From Nocardioides sp. L-11A (lineage in GTDB: Bacteria; Actinomycetota; Actinomycetes; Propionibacteriales; Nocardioidaceae), in contig CP124680.1 in the NCBI GenBank assembly GCA_029961745.1, positions 4,154,001 through 4,218,000 of the forward strand: a stretch of 64,000 nt of DNA. The letters are read 5' to 3'. Both the position numbers and the translations under genes were made by a program. This document shows positions 1 through 9,192 of the stretch, piece after piece. The first letter of the stretch is position 1. Every line of letters begins with the position of its first letter. The notes below the pieces were generated by a model. That model had not been told where the DNA came from and did no database searches. It worked only from the letters and a program-made list of their open reading frames with translations.

Positions 1-2
1 CC

Positions 3-1808
3 GTCGCCAAGGCGTCGGTCTCCGTCACGCTCGACTCCTCCGCCGGCACCACGGTGAGCGGCGAGGCGATCGCCTACACCGCGACCGTGGCGGTCCAGGC
101 CCCCGGCGGCGGCACGCCGGCCGGCTCGGTCCAGCTGCTGGTCGACGGCGGCGCCGTCGGCGGTCCGGTCGCCCTCGACAACGGCGTGGCCGTGTTCGCG
201 CCGCTCACCTCGCTCGGTGCGGGCACCCACACCGTCGAGGCCCAGTACGCCGGCAACGGGCAGTACCAGGGCGGGTCCGACCAGGTCGAGCAGGTCGTGG
301 GGCAGGCCGACACCACCACGGTGGTGCAGGCCACGCCGTCGCCGTCCGTCCAGGACCAGAACGTCCAACTGACCGCGGCTGTCGCCGCCGTCAGCCCCGG
401 CTCGGGGTCCCCGACCGGCACGGTGACCTTCTACGCCGGCTCCGAGTCGCTGGGCGCCGTCCCGCTCGTCGCGTCCCCGTCGGGCAGTGTCGCCACCCTC
501 GACGTCGACGACCTGGCGCCGGGCACCCACCAGATCACCGCGCGCTACACCGGCGACACCGACTACCGCACCAGCGAGGCGGAGGCCGTCGCGCACACGG
601 TGATCCCGGGCACGGCGGTCGTGGCGACCACGACCACGCTGACCTCGAGCGCCAACCCGTCGTCGTACGGGCAGCAGGTGAGGTTCCGTGCCACGGTCAC
701 GACCGAGGGCGAGAGCCCTGTGGGCTCGGTCCAGTTCTCGGTCGACGGCCAGGACCTGGGTGCACCGGTGGCCGTCGAGGACGGCCTCGCGGTCAGCCCG
801 CCGGTCGCCACGGCCGAGCCCGGCGACCACACCGTCATCGCGAGCTTCGAGGCAGCCCCCGGCTTCTCCGGCTCCGGCGACATCCTCACCCAGACGGTGA
901 CGACCGGCACCGCTGAGGTGTCCCTCACGTCCTCGGCGCCCGCCTCCGGCCCCGGTGAGGACGTCCGGTTCACCGCCGAGGTGACCTCGGACGCGGGGCT
1001 CGCCCCGTCCGGCTTCGTCCAGTTCTCGGTCGACGGCCAGCCCCTCGGCGCCGCCGTGGCCCTCGTGGACGGCACCGCGATCAGCCCCCAGGTCGGCGAC
1101 CTGGCGGCGGGCGAGCACACCGTGTCGGTCCTCTACTCCGGCGACCTGCGCTACGGCGCGGGCACCGCGCAGCTGACCCAGACGGTGGTGCAGACAGCGA
1201 CCACGACCGCCCTGCACGTCTCACCGAACGCCTCGACGTACGGCGACCCGGTGCTCCTCTCGGCGATCGTGACGCCGGTACCGGGCGGGCTCCCGCAGCC
1301 GACCGGTCCGGTGACCTTCCTCGCCGACGGTGCCCCGATCGGCGTGGTGTCGACGACGCCGGTCAACGGTCCCAGCGACGGGGTCTCCAGCGTCGCGTGG
1401 CTGACCGTGACGCTGCCGGCCGGCACCCACGTGGTGAAGGCGGTCTACGCCGGGAGTGCGCAGTTCCAGGGCAGCAGCTCGGCGAACGCCGGTCTCACCG
1501 TGGAGAAGCGGGCGACCTCGATCGTCGCGGCTCCGGCCGCGGTGAAGCTGCTCCCGCTCATGCTGCCGCTCGGTCAGCTCCGGGCGACGGTGACCGGCAC
1601 CGGCAGCGGTCCGGTGGCGGGGGTCCCGGTCGAGTTCCGGGCGGGCGCCAAGCTGCTCTGCGTCGCGCCGACGAACGAGTCCGGCATCGCCGTGTGCAAC
1701 GCGGGCTCGCAGATCCTCGCGCTCACCCTCGCCCTCGGCTACACGGCCACCTTCACGGGTGACGCCAACCATCTCTCCTCCACGGCGCGCGGCGCCCTCC
1801 TGAAGTGA
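3..1808 (+). CDS. Ig-like repeat surface protein, 5' end outside window
   Basis: The reading frame is open to the left edge (first full codon at base 3), so the GTG at 54 is only an internal codon and the N-terminus is missing. The visible part has five tandem Ig-like (bacterial Ig3/Big_3_5 type) repeats of about 95 residues. Each begins with a Thr-rich strand and contains GxxVxFxAxV, GxVxFxxDG and GxHxVxAxYxGD signatures. A different C-terminal domain has two Cys that could form a disulfide. No LPXTG motif or C-terminal membrane anchor is present, so it is probably secreted or wall-associated through missing N-terminal parts. It is immediately followed by a second protein of the same architecture. 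An adhesin or matrix role is inferred from the family; the ligand is unknown. Confidence 0.85.
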   Translation, partial: VAKASVSVTLDSSAGTTVSGEAIAYTATVAVQAPGGGTPAGSVQLLVDGGAVGGPVALDNGVAVFAPLTSLGAGTHTVEAQYAGNGQYQGGSDQVEQVVGQADTTTVVQATPSPSVQDQNVQLTAAVAAVSPGSGSPTGTVTFYAGSESLGAVPLVASPSGSVATLDVDDLAPGTHQITARYTGDTDYRTSEAEAVAHTVIPGTAVVATTTTLTSSANPSSYGQQVRFRATVTTEGESPVGSVQFSVDGQDLGAPVAVEDGLAVSPPVATAEPGDHTVIASFEAAPGFSGSGDILTQTVTTGTAEVSLTSSAPASGPGEDVRFTAEVTSDAGLAPSGFVQFSVDGQPLGAAVALVDGTAISPQVGDLAAGEHTVSVLYSGDLRYGAGTAQLTQTVVQTATTTALHVSPNASTYGDPVLLSAIVTPVPGGLPQPTGPVTFLADGAPIGVVSTTPVNGPSDGVSSVAWLTVTLPAGTHVVKAVYAGSAQFQGSSSANAGLTVEKRATSIVAAPAAVKLLPLMLPLGQLRATVTGTGSGPVAGVPVEFRAGAKLLCVAPTNESGIAVCNAGSQILALTLALGYTATFTGDANHLSSTARGALLK

Positions 1809-1834
1809 GGCCCGCTCCGATGAAAGGAACCTCT

Positions 1835-4800
1835 GTGCGGCGCATGATCGCGGCCCTCGCGGCCACCACCCTGGGACTCGGGGTCCCCGTCGTCCTGGCC
1901 TCCTCGGCCGCGGCCGACATCACGGCTCCGGCCAACGGGGCGGTGCTCCGGGGCAATGCCACGCTCTCGTCCAGCGGTGTCGGTGACGGCACGCTGTGCG
2001 CGAACGCCACGAAGCCCAACGTCACGCTCCAGCTGATCAACAGCGGTGGGGGTGTCGTCTTCTCGCAGAAGCAGGAGGGCACCGGCTCCAAGTCGGTCAC
2101 GATCGACACCCACAACTACCCCAACGGCGCCTACACCGTGCGCTCGATCGAGCAGAAGCGGTCGGGCTTCGCCTGGTGCAGCAACTCGACGAGCACCTTC
2201 AACCGGTCGGTGACGATCGACAACATCACGCAGCTCGCCTACTCCGGCGCCACCGAGGCGCCGCAGAACACGTCGGCGACGGTGAAGGCCACCCTGACCG
2301 ATCCGCACCTCTCCTCGTCGGTCCTGCCCAACCAGACGGTGGTCTTCTCGCTGTCGAACGGCACGTCGGTCAGCGCCGTCACCAACGGCAGCGGCGTCGC
2401 CACGGCAGCCCTGCCGATCTCCGGCGGACCGCGCACCGCCACGGTGACCGCCTCGTTCGCGCAGACGGCCTACTACCGGGGATCGTCGGCCGCGACGCCG
2501 TTCGCGGTGCAGAAGAACCCGACGACGACCACGCTGACGCAGCCCGCACCGGTCGTCCACGGCCAGGCGGTGTCGTTCACCGCCCAGGTCACCCCGCTCA
2601 ACGGCACGAGCACGGCCACCGGAACCGTCCAGTTCACGGTCGACGGTGACGACTTCGGCACTCCGGTGCCCGTCTCCGCCGGTACGGCGACCTCCGCGTC
2701 GACCTCGACCCTCAGCACGGGCGAGCACACCATCGGTGCCCGCTACAGCGGCGACGCGAACCTGGTGGACAGCTCCGCGTCGACCAGGCAGCTGAGCGTC
2801 GGCAAGGCGCCCACCAGCACCCAGCTGACCAGCACCGGCTCCCCGACCGTCAGCGGCGAGGCGGTCACCTTCACCGCGACCGTCGGCGTCGTGGCCCCCG
2901 GTGTCGGCGACCCCGTGGGCGGTGTCCAGTTCAACGTGGACGGCGACCCCTACGGCACCGCCGTGCCGCTCAACGGCGACACCGCCGAGCTCACCATCAG
3001 CAACCTGCCGCCCGGCAACCACACCGTCCAGGCGACGTACAACGGCAACGCCGACTTCGCCGGCAGCTCCTCGGGCGACGTCACCCACGGCGTCAACCGC
3101 GCCGACACGACGGTCGTGCTGAGCACCTCGAACCCCGACGCCGTCGCGGGCGAGCCGCTCACCTTCACCGCGGACCTCGACGTGGTCGGGCCCGGCGCCG
3201 GCGAACCGAGCGGATCGGTGCGCTTCTTCGCCGACGGCGAGGCGATCGGCGCTCCGGTGGCGCTCAGCGGCGGCAGTGCGGTCTCGGCGCCGGTCAGGCT
3301 GGACGCCGGCGACCACGTGATCACCGTCGACTACGAGGGCGACGACCGGTTCGCCGGCGCCACCGACGCGCTCGACCAGGAGGTCGCCGCCGCCGCGACG
3401 AAGACCGCGGTGGACGTCGCCCCGAGCCCGTCGGTCGTCGGTCAGCCGGTCACGATCCGCGCGACGGTCACCCCCGTCGCTCCCGCCACCGGCGACCCGG
3501 AGGGCGCGGTCCAGTTCGAGATCGACGGCCAGCCCGGCACCTTCGTCGACCTGGTCGACGGGGTCGCCGAGCTGTCGACGAGCACGCTGACCCGCGGCGG
3601 CCACCAGGTCCGGGCCCGCTACTTCAGCGCCGACCCGAACTTCGTCACCAGCACCTCCGCCACCGTGAGCCACACGGTGAACAAGGCTGCGACCAGGACC
3701 ACGGTCGCCAGCAGCGCACCGGTCGCGGTCATCGGCCAGCCGGTCACCTTCACCGCCACGGTCGCCGTGCTGGCGCCCGGCGCCGGCTCCCCCTCGGGCA
3801 CGGTGACCTTCACCGACGGCGACACCGAGCTCGGTACGGCGCCGGTCAGCTCCGCGACCGGAGGGGTCGCCTCGATCACGGTCGACTCGCTGGGTGTCGG
3901 TCAGCATGCCGTCGTCGCCACCTACGACGGTGACGACAGCTTCTCGGCCAGCTTCGGCTCGGTCGCGCAGAAGGTGCAGCGGGCGCAGACCGCGACCCTG
4001 GTCACCTCGACGGCCAACCCGTCCCAGCCGGGCGCCGCGGTCCGCTTCACCGCGACCGTGAGTCCGGTGGCCCCCGGCGCCGGCGAGCCCGGCGGCACGG
4101 TCCAGTTCAAGGTCAACGGAGCCTCCCTCGGCGCGCCGGTGGCGCTGGCCGGCGGCACGGCCACCAGCCCCGATTTCGCCAACCTGGCCCCCGGCACCTA
4201 CCGGATCTCGGCGGTCTACAGCGGCGAGCCGCGGTTCGTGGGCAGCACCGGCCTGCTCGACCAGGGCAACGGCCAGAGTGTCGGCAAGGCCGGGACCTCG
4301 ACGGAGCTCGCGTCCGACGACGCCGAGGCCGACCAGGGCCAGGCGGTGACCTTCACCGCCACCGTCCGCGCGGTCGCCCCGGCGACCGGCAAGCCCACCG
4401 GCGTCGTCCAGTTCTGGACCGGGGAGACGCTGCTCGGTGCGGTCGGCCTGACCCCGGCGTCGGCGGCCAACACCAGCACGGCGTCGTACACGACGGCCAC
4501 GCTGTCGGCCGGCACCCACGAGATCCGCGCGACCTACGGCGGCAATGCCACCTTCGAGGGCTCGACCGAGACGACCTCCCAGGTCGTCGGCGCCGGCGTC
4601 ACCGTGACCGGCCTCACGTCCAGCGCCAACCCGTCGTCGTACGGCGACCGGGTGACGCTGACCGCGACGGTCGCCGACGCGACGCCGACCTCGGGCAAGC
4701 CCACCGGGACGGTGACCTTCCGGTCCGGGGACGACGTGCTCGGTACGGCGCCGCTGGCCACGGTCGACGGCGGTCAGCAGGCGACGCTCGACGTCGAGGG

Positions 4801-5203
4801 CCTGGCGACCGGCAGCCATGTGCTGACGGCGACGTACTCGGGGAGCGCCTCGCGGGCCGCCAGCACCTCACCGGAGCTGACCCAGGTGGTCGACCGGGCC
4901 GTGGCACAGCTCGACGACCTGCGCACGGCGCTCGTCCTCGGCTACGTGCGCGATGTCTACGCCACCCTGAACGACGCGCAGGGCCGTCCGCTCGCCGGCC
5001 AGCAGCTGGTCTTCCGCACGGCGGCGTCGCTGCCGGGCGGTGACGGTCAGCGGCTGATCTGCGAGACGGTCACCGACCAGAACGGTGTCGGGCACTGCTC
5101 GGTCGACTCGCGGTGGCGGTCGATGGTGACGTCGAGCGGGTTCGACGTGTTCTTCGCCGGGACGGCCACCTACCTGCCGACCTCCGATCACGGCGGCCGG
5201 TAG
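1835..5203 (+). CDS. Secreted Ig-like repeat protein
   Basis: A 1122-residue exported protein. The start is chosen at GTG 1835 because AAAGGA lies six bases upstream; ATG 1820 and GTG 1805 are in-frame alternatives. An n-region with Arg-Arg, a hydrophobic stretch and an Ala-Ser-Ser-Ala-Ala-Ala cleavage region form a Sec signal peptide. A unique N-terminal domain with paired Cys comes first, then a divergent Ig-like unit, about eight canonical Ig-like repeats (VTFTATV and YxGD motifs), and a C-terminal domain with two Cys that resembles the end of the upstream protein. No sortase motif is seen. It starts 26 bases after the preceding stop, so the two genes are probably co-transcribed. It is likely an adhesin-like stalk protein; the partner is unknown. 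Confidence 0.85.
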   Translation: MRRMIAALAATTLGLGVPVVLASSAAADITAPANGAVLRGNATLSSSGVGDGTLCANATKPNVTLQLINSGGGVVFSQKQEGTGSKSVTIDTHNYPNGAYTVRSIEQKRSGFAWCSNSTSTFNRSVTIDNITQLAYSGATEAPQNTSATVKATLTDPHLSSSVLPNQTVVFSLSNGTSVSAVTNGSGVATAALPISGGPRTATVTASFAQTAYYRGSSAATPFAVQKNPTTTTLTQPAPVVHGQAVSFTAQVTPLNGTSTATGTVQFTVDGDDFGTPVPVSAGTATSASTSTLSTGEHTIGARYSGDANLVDSSASTRQLSVGKAPTSTQLTSTGSPTVSGEAVTFTATVGVVAPGVGDPVGGVQFNVDGDPYGTAVPLNGDTAELTISNLPPGNHTVQATYNGNADFAGSSSGDVTHGVNRADTTVVLSTSNPDAVAGEPLTFTADLDVVGPGAGEPSGSVRFFADGEAIGAPVALSGGSAVSAPVRLDAGDHVITVDYEGDDRFAGATDALDQEVAAAATKTAVDVAPSPSVVGQPVTIRATVTPVAPATGDPEGAVQFEIDGQPGTFVDLVDGVAELSTSTLTRGGHQVRARYFSADPNFVTSTSATVSHTVNKAATRTTVASSAPVAVIGQPVTFTATVAVLAPGAGSPSGTVTFTDGDTELGTAPVSSATGGVASITVDSLGVGQHAVVATYDGDDSFSASFGSVAQKVQRAQTATLVTSTANPSQPGAAVRFTATVSPVAPGAGEPGGTVQFKVNGASLGAPVALAGGTATSPDFANLAPGTYRISAVYSGEPRFVGSTGLLDQGNGQSVGKAGTSTELASDDAEADQGQAVTFTATVRAVAPATGKPTGVVQFWTGETLLGAVGLTPASAANTSTASYTTATLSAGTHEIRATYGGNATFEGSTETTSQVVGAGVTVTGLTSSANPSSYGDRVTLTATVADATPTSGKPTGTVTFRSGDDVLGTAPLATVDGGQQATLDVEGLATGSHVLTATYSGSASRAASTSPELTQVVDRAVAQLDDLRTALVLGYVRDVYATLNDAQGRPLAGQQLVFRTAASLPGGDGQRLICETVTDQNGVGHCSVDSRWRSMVTSSGFDVFFAGTATYLPTSDHGGR

Positions 5204-5225
5204 CAGCGCAGGAGCGAACAGCCGT

Positions 5226-5255
5226 GAGGGGCGGGTCCGGTCGGACCCGCCCCTC
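5226..5255. terminator. Bidirectional hairpin terminator
   Basis: A perfect 14-bp GC-rich stem (GAGGGGCGGGTCCG with its complement) and a 2-base loop lie between the convergent Ig-repeat gene and the lipoprotein gene. No long T-run follows, which is common for actinobacterial terminators. Confidence 0.75.
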
Positions 5256-5281
5256 GTGGCGTTCCGGCCCGGTCCGGGACC

Positions 5282-5920
5282 TCAGTCCCCGCCGGCGATC
5301 TCGACGGTGGCGAGCATCTGCTCGATCAGCTGGTCGCCGTCCGGCACCTGAGCGGGCACCACGAACTCGACGCTGAAGAAGCGCCCGTCGCTCACCCCGC
5401 CGAGGACGTAGCGGTGCCCCTCCGCGGCGCGCGCCTCGAGCACGAAGCAGGTCGTCCCGTCGACCACCCGGTCGGCCACCCGGCTCGGCGCGAGCGGCGT
5501 CCCCGCCAGCGAGCGCTCGTAGGAGACCGCCTTGTCCTCGGTGTCCAGCCCCGGGCCGGCGAGGATGTCGGTGACCGTCGCGTTGACGATGCCCGCGCCG
5601 TCGACGTACAGCGCTCCGGTGACCGTCGTCCCGAACCGGCTGACCTTCCATTCGGGCGACGCGGTGAGCCGCATCCGGACCGACGCGACGCTGATCTCCT
5701 GACCCGTCGCGGGCACCACCGAGGGTGGAGCCGGCGTCGGGGTGGCGGTCGCCGCGGAGGTCGCCGTGGCGTCGGCATCGGGCGCACGCGGGTCGCCAAG
5801 GTCGTCGGGGTCGCCGTCGGAGCAGGCGGTCAGCGTGAGCACCAGCAGCCCGGCCACGGCCGGACGCAGGAACGGATACAGGGCCGGATACAGGGCTGGA
5901 CGCAGCACCCGAGAGATCAT
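5282..5920 (-). CDS. Lipoprotein, paralogue of the 21702-22283 gene
   Basis: A 212-residue predicted lipoprotein. The start at ATG 5920 puts a signal peptide ending in the lipobox LTAC close to the N-terminus; the longer open frame would add 15 unlikely residues. A Pro/Ala/Thr-rich acidic linker of about 45 residues follows, then a globular domain of about 140 residues. That domain aligns with the lipoprotein at 21702-22283 (shared pattern: hydrophobic-rich strand, RxxLT, DRVV/DNRVV, GGxxDGRxxxV, and a C-terminal LxEQxxAxxE/I). Two 12-bp tandem repeats at 5873-5896 encode the ALYP-ALYP part of the signal peptide. Function is unknown; it is probably a membrane-anchored extracytoplasmic protein. 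Confidence 0.8.
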   Translation of the reverse strand: MISRVLRPALYPALYPFLRPAVAGLLVLTLTACSDGDPDDLGDPRAPDADATATSAATATPTPAPPSVVPATGQEISVASVRMRLTASPEWKVSRFGTTVTGALYVDGAGIVNATVTDILAGPGLDTEDKAVSYERSLAGTPLAPSRVADRVVDGTTCFVLEARAAEGHRYVLGGVSDGRFFSVEFVVPAQVPDGDQLIEQMLATVEIAGGD

Positions 5921-6049
5921 CCGACCATCCTCTCCCGACCCCGGCGGACGCCCCGACAGTAGCAACCCGCACGGCGGCTGTTTGCCCGGGCGGCGCGGTG
6001 GGTAGCCCCCTGGTGTCGCCTGTCCCTCGGGAACCTCAAAGGAACGCGC

Positions 6050-6484
6050 ATGACCATCGGACCGCTCCCCCTACCGCCGTTCTTCCCACCCCTGTTCAAC
6101 CCGGCGTTCCTGGTGGGACTCAAGGACCTCGAGCTGAGGATCATCGAGGCTCAGGTCACGTCGGTCTACAAGACGCTCGACGAGCAGATCACGGCCATCC
6201 AGGATCTGAAGTTCACCGGCCAGGGCGCGATCCCCGCCGGGTCCTTCGGCCAGGGCATCGAGTCGACCCGGCTGGCCACCGAGCACACCCGCGCGCACGG
6301 GGTCATCGTCGACTCCCTCGTGGAGATGCGGAAGGACCTCGGTGTGTTCCAAGCCGCCATCCTCGCGGCCAAGGGCGCCATTACCGAGGCCGACGAGCAG
6401 GCGGAGGCCGACCTGCGGCTGGCCCTGAACCGCACGGTGGGCCTCGATCTCGGCACCGACAGCGACGAGGACGGTGATCTGTGA
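6050..6484 (+). CDS. Small helical protein, possible type VII-like substrate partner
   Basis: 144 residues, with AAAGGA six bases before ATG 6050. The N-terminus is Pro/Phe-rich, followed by a long predicted helical segment with heptad-like spacing and an acidic C-terminal tail (DSDEDGDL). There is no signal peptide or membrane segment. It overlaps the next gene by one base (TGATG), so the two are translationally coupled. A small helical protein coupled to a larger one with a helical N-terminus is typical of WXG100/ESX-type pairs, but no WXG motif is present. Function is not recognised. Confidence 0.65.
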   Translation: MTIGPLPLPPFFPPLFNPAFLVGLKDLELRIIEAQVTSVYKTLDEQITAIQDLKFTGQGAIPAGSFGQGIESTRLATEHTRAHGVIVDSLVEMRKDLGVFQAAILAAKGAITEADEQAEADLRLALNRTVGLDLGTDSDEDGDL

Positions 6485-7698
6485 TGGCCGGCGAGCACCT
6501 GAAGGACCTCCTGCGCCGCACGACGGGCATGTCCAGCGACGACGTGACGACCGCCCAGGGCTCGTGGGCGGCCACCACGATCGCGCTCGGCACGATCTAC
6601 GAGGCGCTCGACACGGCGAGCAAGGCGATCCCGGCCGGCATCGGCGGCCCCGAGACCCGTGACGCGGCGAAGACCGCGTTCACCGAGGCGGCCACCAAGG
6701 TCGGCACTCGGCGCGACCAGATGAGCGGGGTGTCGACCGCGCTCAGCGCCGCCGCGGGCGCGATGGCCGAGGCGGAGAAGGCGGCGCAGGGTGCGCCGGA
6801 CGCTCCCCCGGCGACGGCGCCGACCGCGCCCGAGCTGACCGGCGACATCGACAAGGACGCCGAGGCCATCGCGAAGTACGCCGACAAGGTCACGACCTAC
6901 AACGGCAAGGTCACCACCTACGGCGACGCCGACGAGAAGGCCCGCGAGAAGATCAAGACGCTGCTCACCCGCTACGAGGAGGCGGTCACCGCCCTCGAGA
7001 AGATCGAGGGCCAGCCGAAGAAGCCGGGCGAGAACGACGACAAGGGGCCCGGTGGCCCCGGCATCCCGCACGTCCCCCTGATCCCCGGCCCCAACGGCAC
7101 CATGCCCGGCCAGTGGGTCGGCTCCGGCCCGCTGCCCGGCGTGCACACCCCCGAGCTCCCGGACCCGACCGGCGTGGGCGGTGTCGGCGGCGTCGGCGGG
7201 GTCCACCCCGTCGGCGCCCCGCCGATCGTGCACACCCTGAACCCCGACCTCCCGCCGCTCGACTACGACCCCGGTGTCGGCACCGGCGGCGGCCCCGACC
7301 TCGGACAGATGGGACCGGCCGTGCTCGGCGGCGGCCTCGCGGCCGGCGCCTTCGGCGCTCCCGGACTGATCCGCGGCATCAAGGGCCTCGTCGGCGGTCG
7401 GGGACTCGGCGCCAACAGCGTCGGCTCGATCGGCGCCAGCTCACGCGCCGGCGGACCCGGCTCCCTCGGCCGCGGGGCCGGCGGCGGCATGGGCGCCGCC
7501 GGCAGCCCGGTCAGCCGGGCCGGAGGTCGAGGCGCCGGTGGTGGACGCGGCGGAGCCGGCGGTCGCGGCGGTGCCGCGGGCGGCGCCGGGGGCCGCGGGC
7601 GCCGGCGCGACCAGCGCGAGGGCGCGGACCGGGACCTGTTCGACGACGGTCAGGACTGGGTGGACGACGAGGGCGCCGCGCCCGGCGTCCTCGACTGA
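6484..7698 (+). CDS. Helical protein with Gly/Pro/Arg-rich C-terminus, ESX-like
   Basis: 404 residues from ATG 6484, which shares its A with the upstream stop; a GTG three bases earlier is also possible. Residues 1-110 form an Ala-rich helical region with a lone Ser-Trp at about residue 22, reminiscent of WXG100/PPE-type N-termini. Next come a Pro/Ala linker, a second helical stretch, a Pro/Gly-rich region with GVGG repeats, and a C-terminal third rich in Gly and Arg with RGG-like tracts. It ends in an acidic tail. No secretion machinery (EccC, EccD, mycosin) is present nearby. The role is unknown; a secreted or envelope-associated role is inferred only from architecture. Confidence 0.65.
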   Translation: MAGEHLKDLLRRTTGMSSDDVTTAQGSWAATTIALGTIYEALDTASKAIPAGIGGPETRDAAKTAFTEAATKVGTRRDQMSGVSTALSAAAGAMAEAEKAAQGAPDAPPATAPTAPELTGDIDKDAEAIAKYADKVTTYNGKVTTYGDADEKAREKIKTLLTRYEEAVTALEKIEGQPKKPGENDDKGPGGPGIPHVPLIPGPNGTMPGQWVGSGPLPGVHTPELPDPTGVGGVGGVGGVHPVGAPPIVHTLNPDLPPLDYDPGVGTGGGPDLGQMGPAVLGGGLAAGAFGAPGLIRGIKGLVGGRGLGANSVGSIGASSRAGGPGSLGRGAGGGMGAAGSPVSRAGGRGAGGGRGGAGGRGGAAGGAGGRGRRRDQREGADRDLFDDGQDWVDDEGAAPGVLD

Positions 7699-7735
7699 GC
7701 GCCGGCGGGGCGCCGGCGGCGCGCCGCGCGGGCCG

Positions 7736-8173
7736 TCAGCCGGTGTCCGGGTGGACCACCGCGGAACCGACCGCTCGCACCAGGGACTCCCCCGGGGCGC
7801 CCGGCAGATGCAGAGGCAGGTCCACCGGGGCGGTGAGCTCGACGATCAGCCGGTCGCCGTCGACCCGCACCGTCGCGCGGATCCCGGGATGGTCGGACGC
7901 CGCGCCGCTGTCGCGGAGGTAGGCGCGCACCGCCGCCTCGGCCTCCGCGCGCGAGATCGCCAGGTCGCCGGTGGCCAGCCCGCCGGCGTACGCGTCGACG
8001 CCCTGGGCGCCCGCGTCGGCCCCCTGGAGCGCGGCGCCGTCAGCGAGCGCGTCGAGGCGCTGCCGGGCGAGATAGGCGGCACTCGCATCGACGACGACGG
8101 CCACGAGCAGCAGCACGACCGCGGCGAACGCGATCACGAGTGGGGCGGAGCTCCCGCGGGCGGCGCGCGTCAT
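7736..8173 (-). CDS. TadG-like pilus assembly protein
   Basis: 145 residues. A short basic N-terminus and one membrane helix (about residues 10-30) precede a small extracytoplasmic domain. The shape and position match the last gene of actinobacterial Tad loci (Rv3654c-like, 'helicase/secretion neighbourhood TadE-like'). ATG 8173 overlaps the preceding TadE-like stop as ATGA, so it is translationally coupled. It is likely a minor pseudopilin or assembly factor of the Flp/Tad pilus. Confidence 0.75.
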   Translation of the reverse strand: MTRAARGSSAPLVIAFAAVVLLLVAVVVDASAAYLARQRLDALADGAALQGADAGAQGVDAYAGGLATGDLAISRAEAEAAVRAYLRDSGAASDHPGIRATVRVDGDRLIVELTAPVDLPLHLPGAPGESLVRAVGSAVVHPDTG

Positions 8174-8625
8174 CGCCCCTCACCCGTCTCCTGGTAACGG
8201 CCGATCGGCACCGTCGCCCGCGCGTCGAGCGCGAAGGTGGGCCGCCCGAGGCCGAAGAGGTCCGGCAGCAGGGGCAGCGCGACGGCCGACGCGACCCGGA
8301 CCGTGATGACCGAGGTCCCGGCGTGACAGCTGCGGGGGTACGGCGAGCAGGTGACCGTGACCTCGAGCGGCACGTCGACCAGGCCCTGGTCGGCGAGCGC
8401 CTGCCGCGCGACCGCCCGGGCCCGCTGCTCGCCGGCCACGTCGTCGGGCGCGAGCGCGTAGGCCCGGGCGGCGGCACGGGCCGCTCCACTGATCCCGAAC
8501 GACCCGCGCTGCACCTCGAACACCGACAGCACGATCCACAGCAGCGGCAGCAGGAGCAGCAGGCCGAGCCACACCACCTCCACCAGGCCGCTGCCCCGCT
8601 CGTCCCGCAGAAGGTGCCTTCTCAC
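8170..8625 (-). CDS. TadE-like pseudopilin
   Basis: 151 residues from GTG 8625, overlapping the upstream stop as GTGA. The N-terminal DERGSGLVE sequence followed by a Leu-rich membrane helix is the class III prepilin-like signature of TadE/TadF proteins. The remainder is an extracytoplasmic domain with two Cys (SPYPRSC and CSPY) that could pair. It is a membrane-anchored minor pseudopilin of the Tad apparatus, within the overlapping operon. Confidence 0.8.
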   Translation of the reverse strand: MRRHLLRDERGSGLVEVVWLGLLLLLPLLWIVLSVFEVQRGSFGISGAARAAARAYALAPDDVAGEQRARAVARQALADQGLVDVPLEVTVTCSPYPRSCHAGTSVITVRVASAVALPLLPDLFGLGRPTFALDARATVPIGRYQETGEGR

Positions 8626-9002
8626 CGCGGATCCTCCTCGACCGCCCGGCCGGTGACCGTCAGGCCGACCGCGGGGCCACCGAGACCGAGGGCGGGAACC
8701 TGGGCGCGCACCACGATCTCGACCCCCGGCGCACCCTCGACCAGGACCCGCCGTACCTCGACGTCCTCGGCGTAGCGCCCCGCGAGCGCGTCGGCGATCT
8801 GGGCCCGGGTCCGGGCCACCCCGTCCCCGGGACCGCGGTCCGCGGTGGCCGCCAGCCGGGCGCCCTCGGAGGCGGCGGCCGCGAGGGTCGTCCGCACGTG
8901 GAGGACGAGCGCGACCTGGAGCATGCCGAGCACCAGCGGCACGAGCACGAGGGTCGCCAGGGTGAAGTCGACCAGCGCCGAGCCGCGCTCGCCCCGGCTC
9001 AC
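8622..9002 (-). CDS. TadE-like pseudopilin
   Basis: 126 residues. I choose GTG 9002 because it overlaps the DUF4244 stop as GTGA and places the RGERGSALVDFTLA prepilin-like motif at the N-terminus; the longer frame adds 20 basic residues lying inside the upstream gene. One membrane helix is followed by a soluble domain of about 85 residues. This is the first of two TadE-like proteins in the Tad operon. Confidence 0.8.
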   Translation of the reverse strand: MSRGERGSALVDFTLATLVLVPLVLGMLQVALVLHVRTTLAAAASEGARLAATADRGPGDGVARTRAQIADALAGRYAEDVEVRRVLVEGAPGVEIVVRAQVPALGLGGPAVGLTVTGRAVEEDPR

Positions 9003-9163
9003 CGCACCGAGTCGAGCGCCGACTGCAGCATGCCGACGAGCTGGGGTTGCGCGATCCCCCACAGGGCGACGCCGATCGAGATCGTCATGAGTGTGATCAG
9101 CACCCAGCCGGGCACGTCGCCGCGCTCGTCGGGGCGGCGGCGGGTTCGAGGTGGTCGGTGCAC
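8999..9163 (-). CDS. DUF4244 Flp-pilin-like small protein
   Basis: A 54-residue gene starting at GTG 9163 with a GGAAGGA ribosome site upstream. A basic N-terminus (RRPDERGD) precedes a single hydrophobic helix and a short tail, the pattern of DUF4244 proteins (Rv3656c-like) found between tadC and tadE in actinobacterial Tad loci. It probably supplies the main small pilin, since no other Flp gene is visible. It overlaps the next gene by four bases (GTGA). Confidence 0.8.
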   Translation of the reverse strand: MHRPPRTRRRPDERGDVPGWVLITLMTISIGVALWGIAQPQLVGMLQSALDSVR

Positions 9164-9192
9164 GGTGGTTCCTTCCGAGATTCCGTGGCGGG

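Noticed and set aside
1739..4819. Long minus-strand open frame of about 1026 codons opposite the Ig-repeat genes
   Set aside because: Arg/Gly/Asp-rich low-complexity translation typical of the antisense of GC-rich genes. The plus strand carries clear repeats and a signal peptide.
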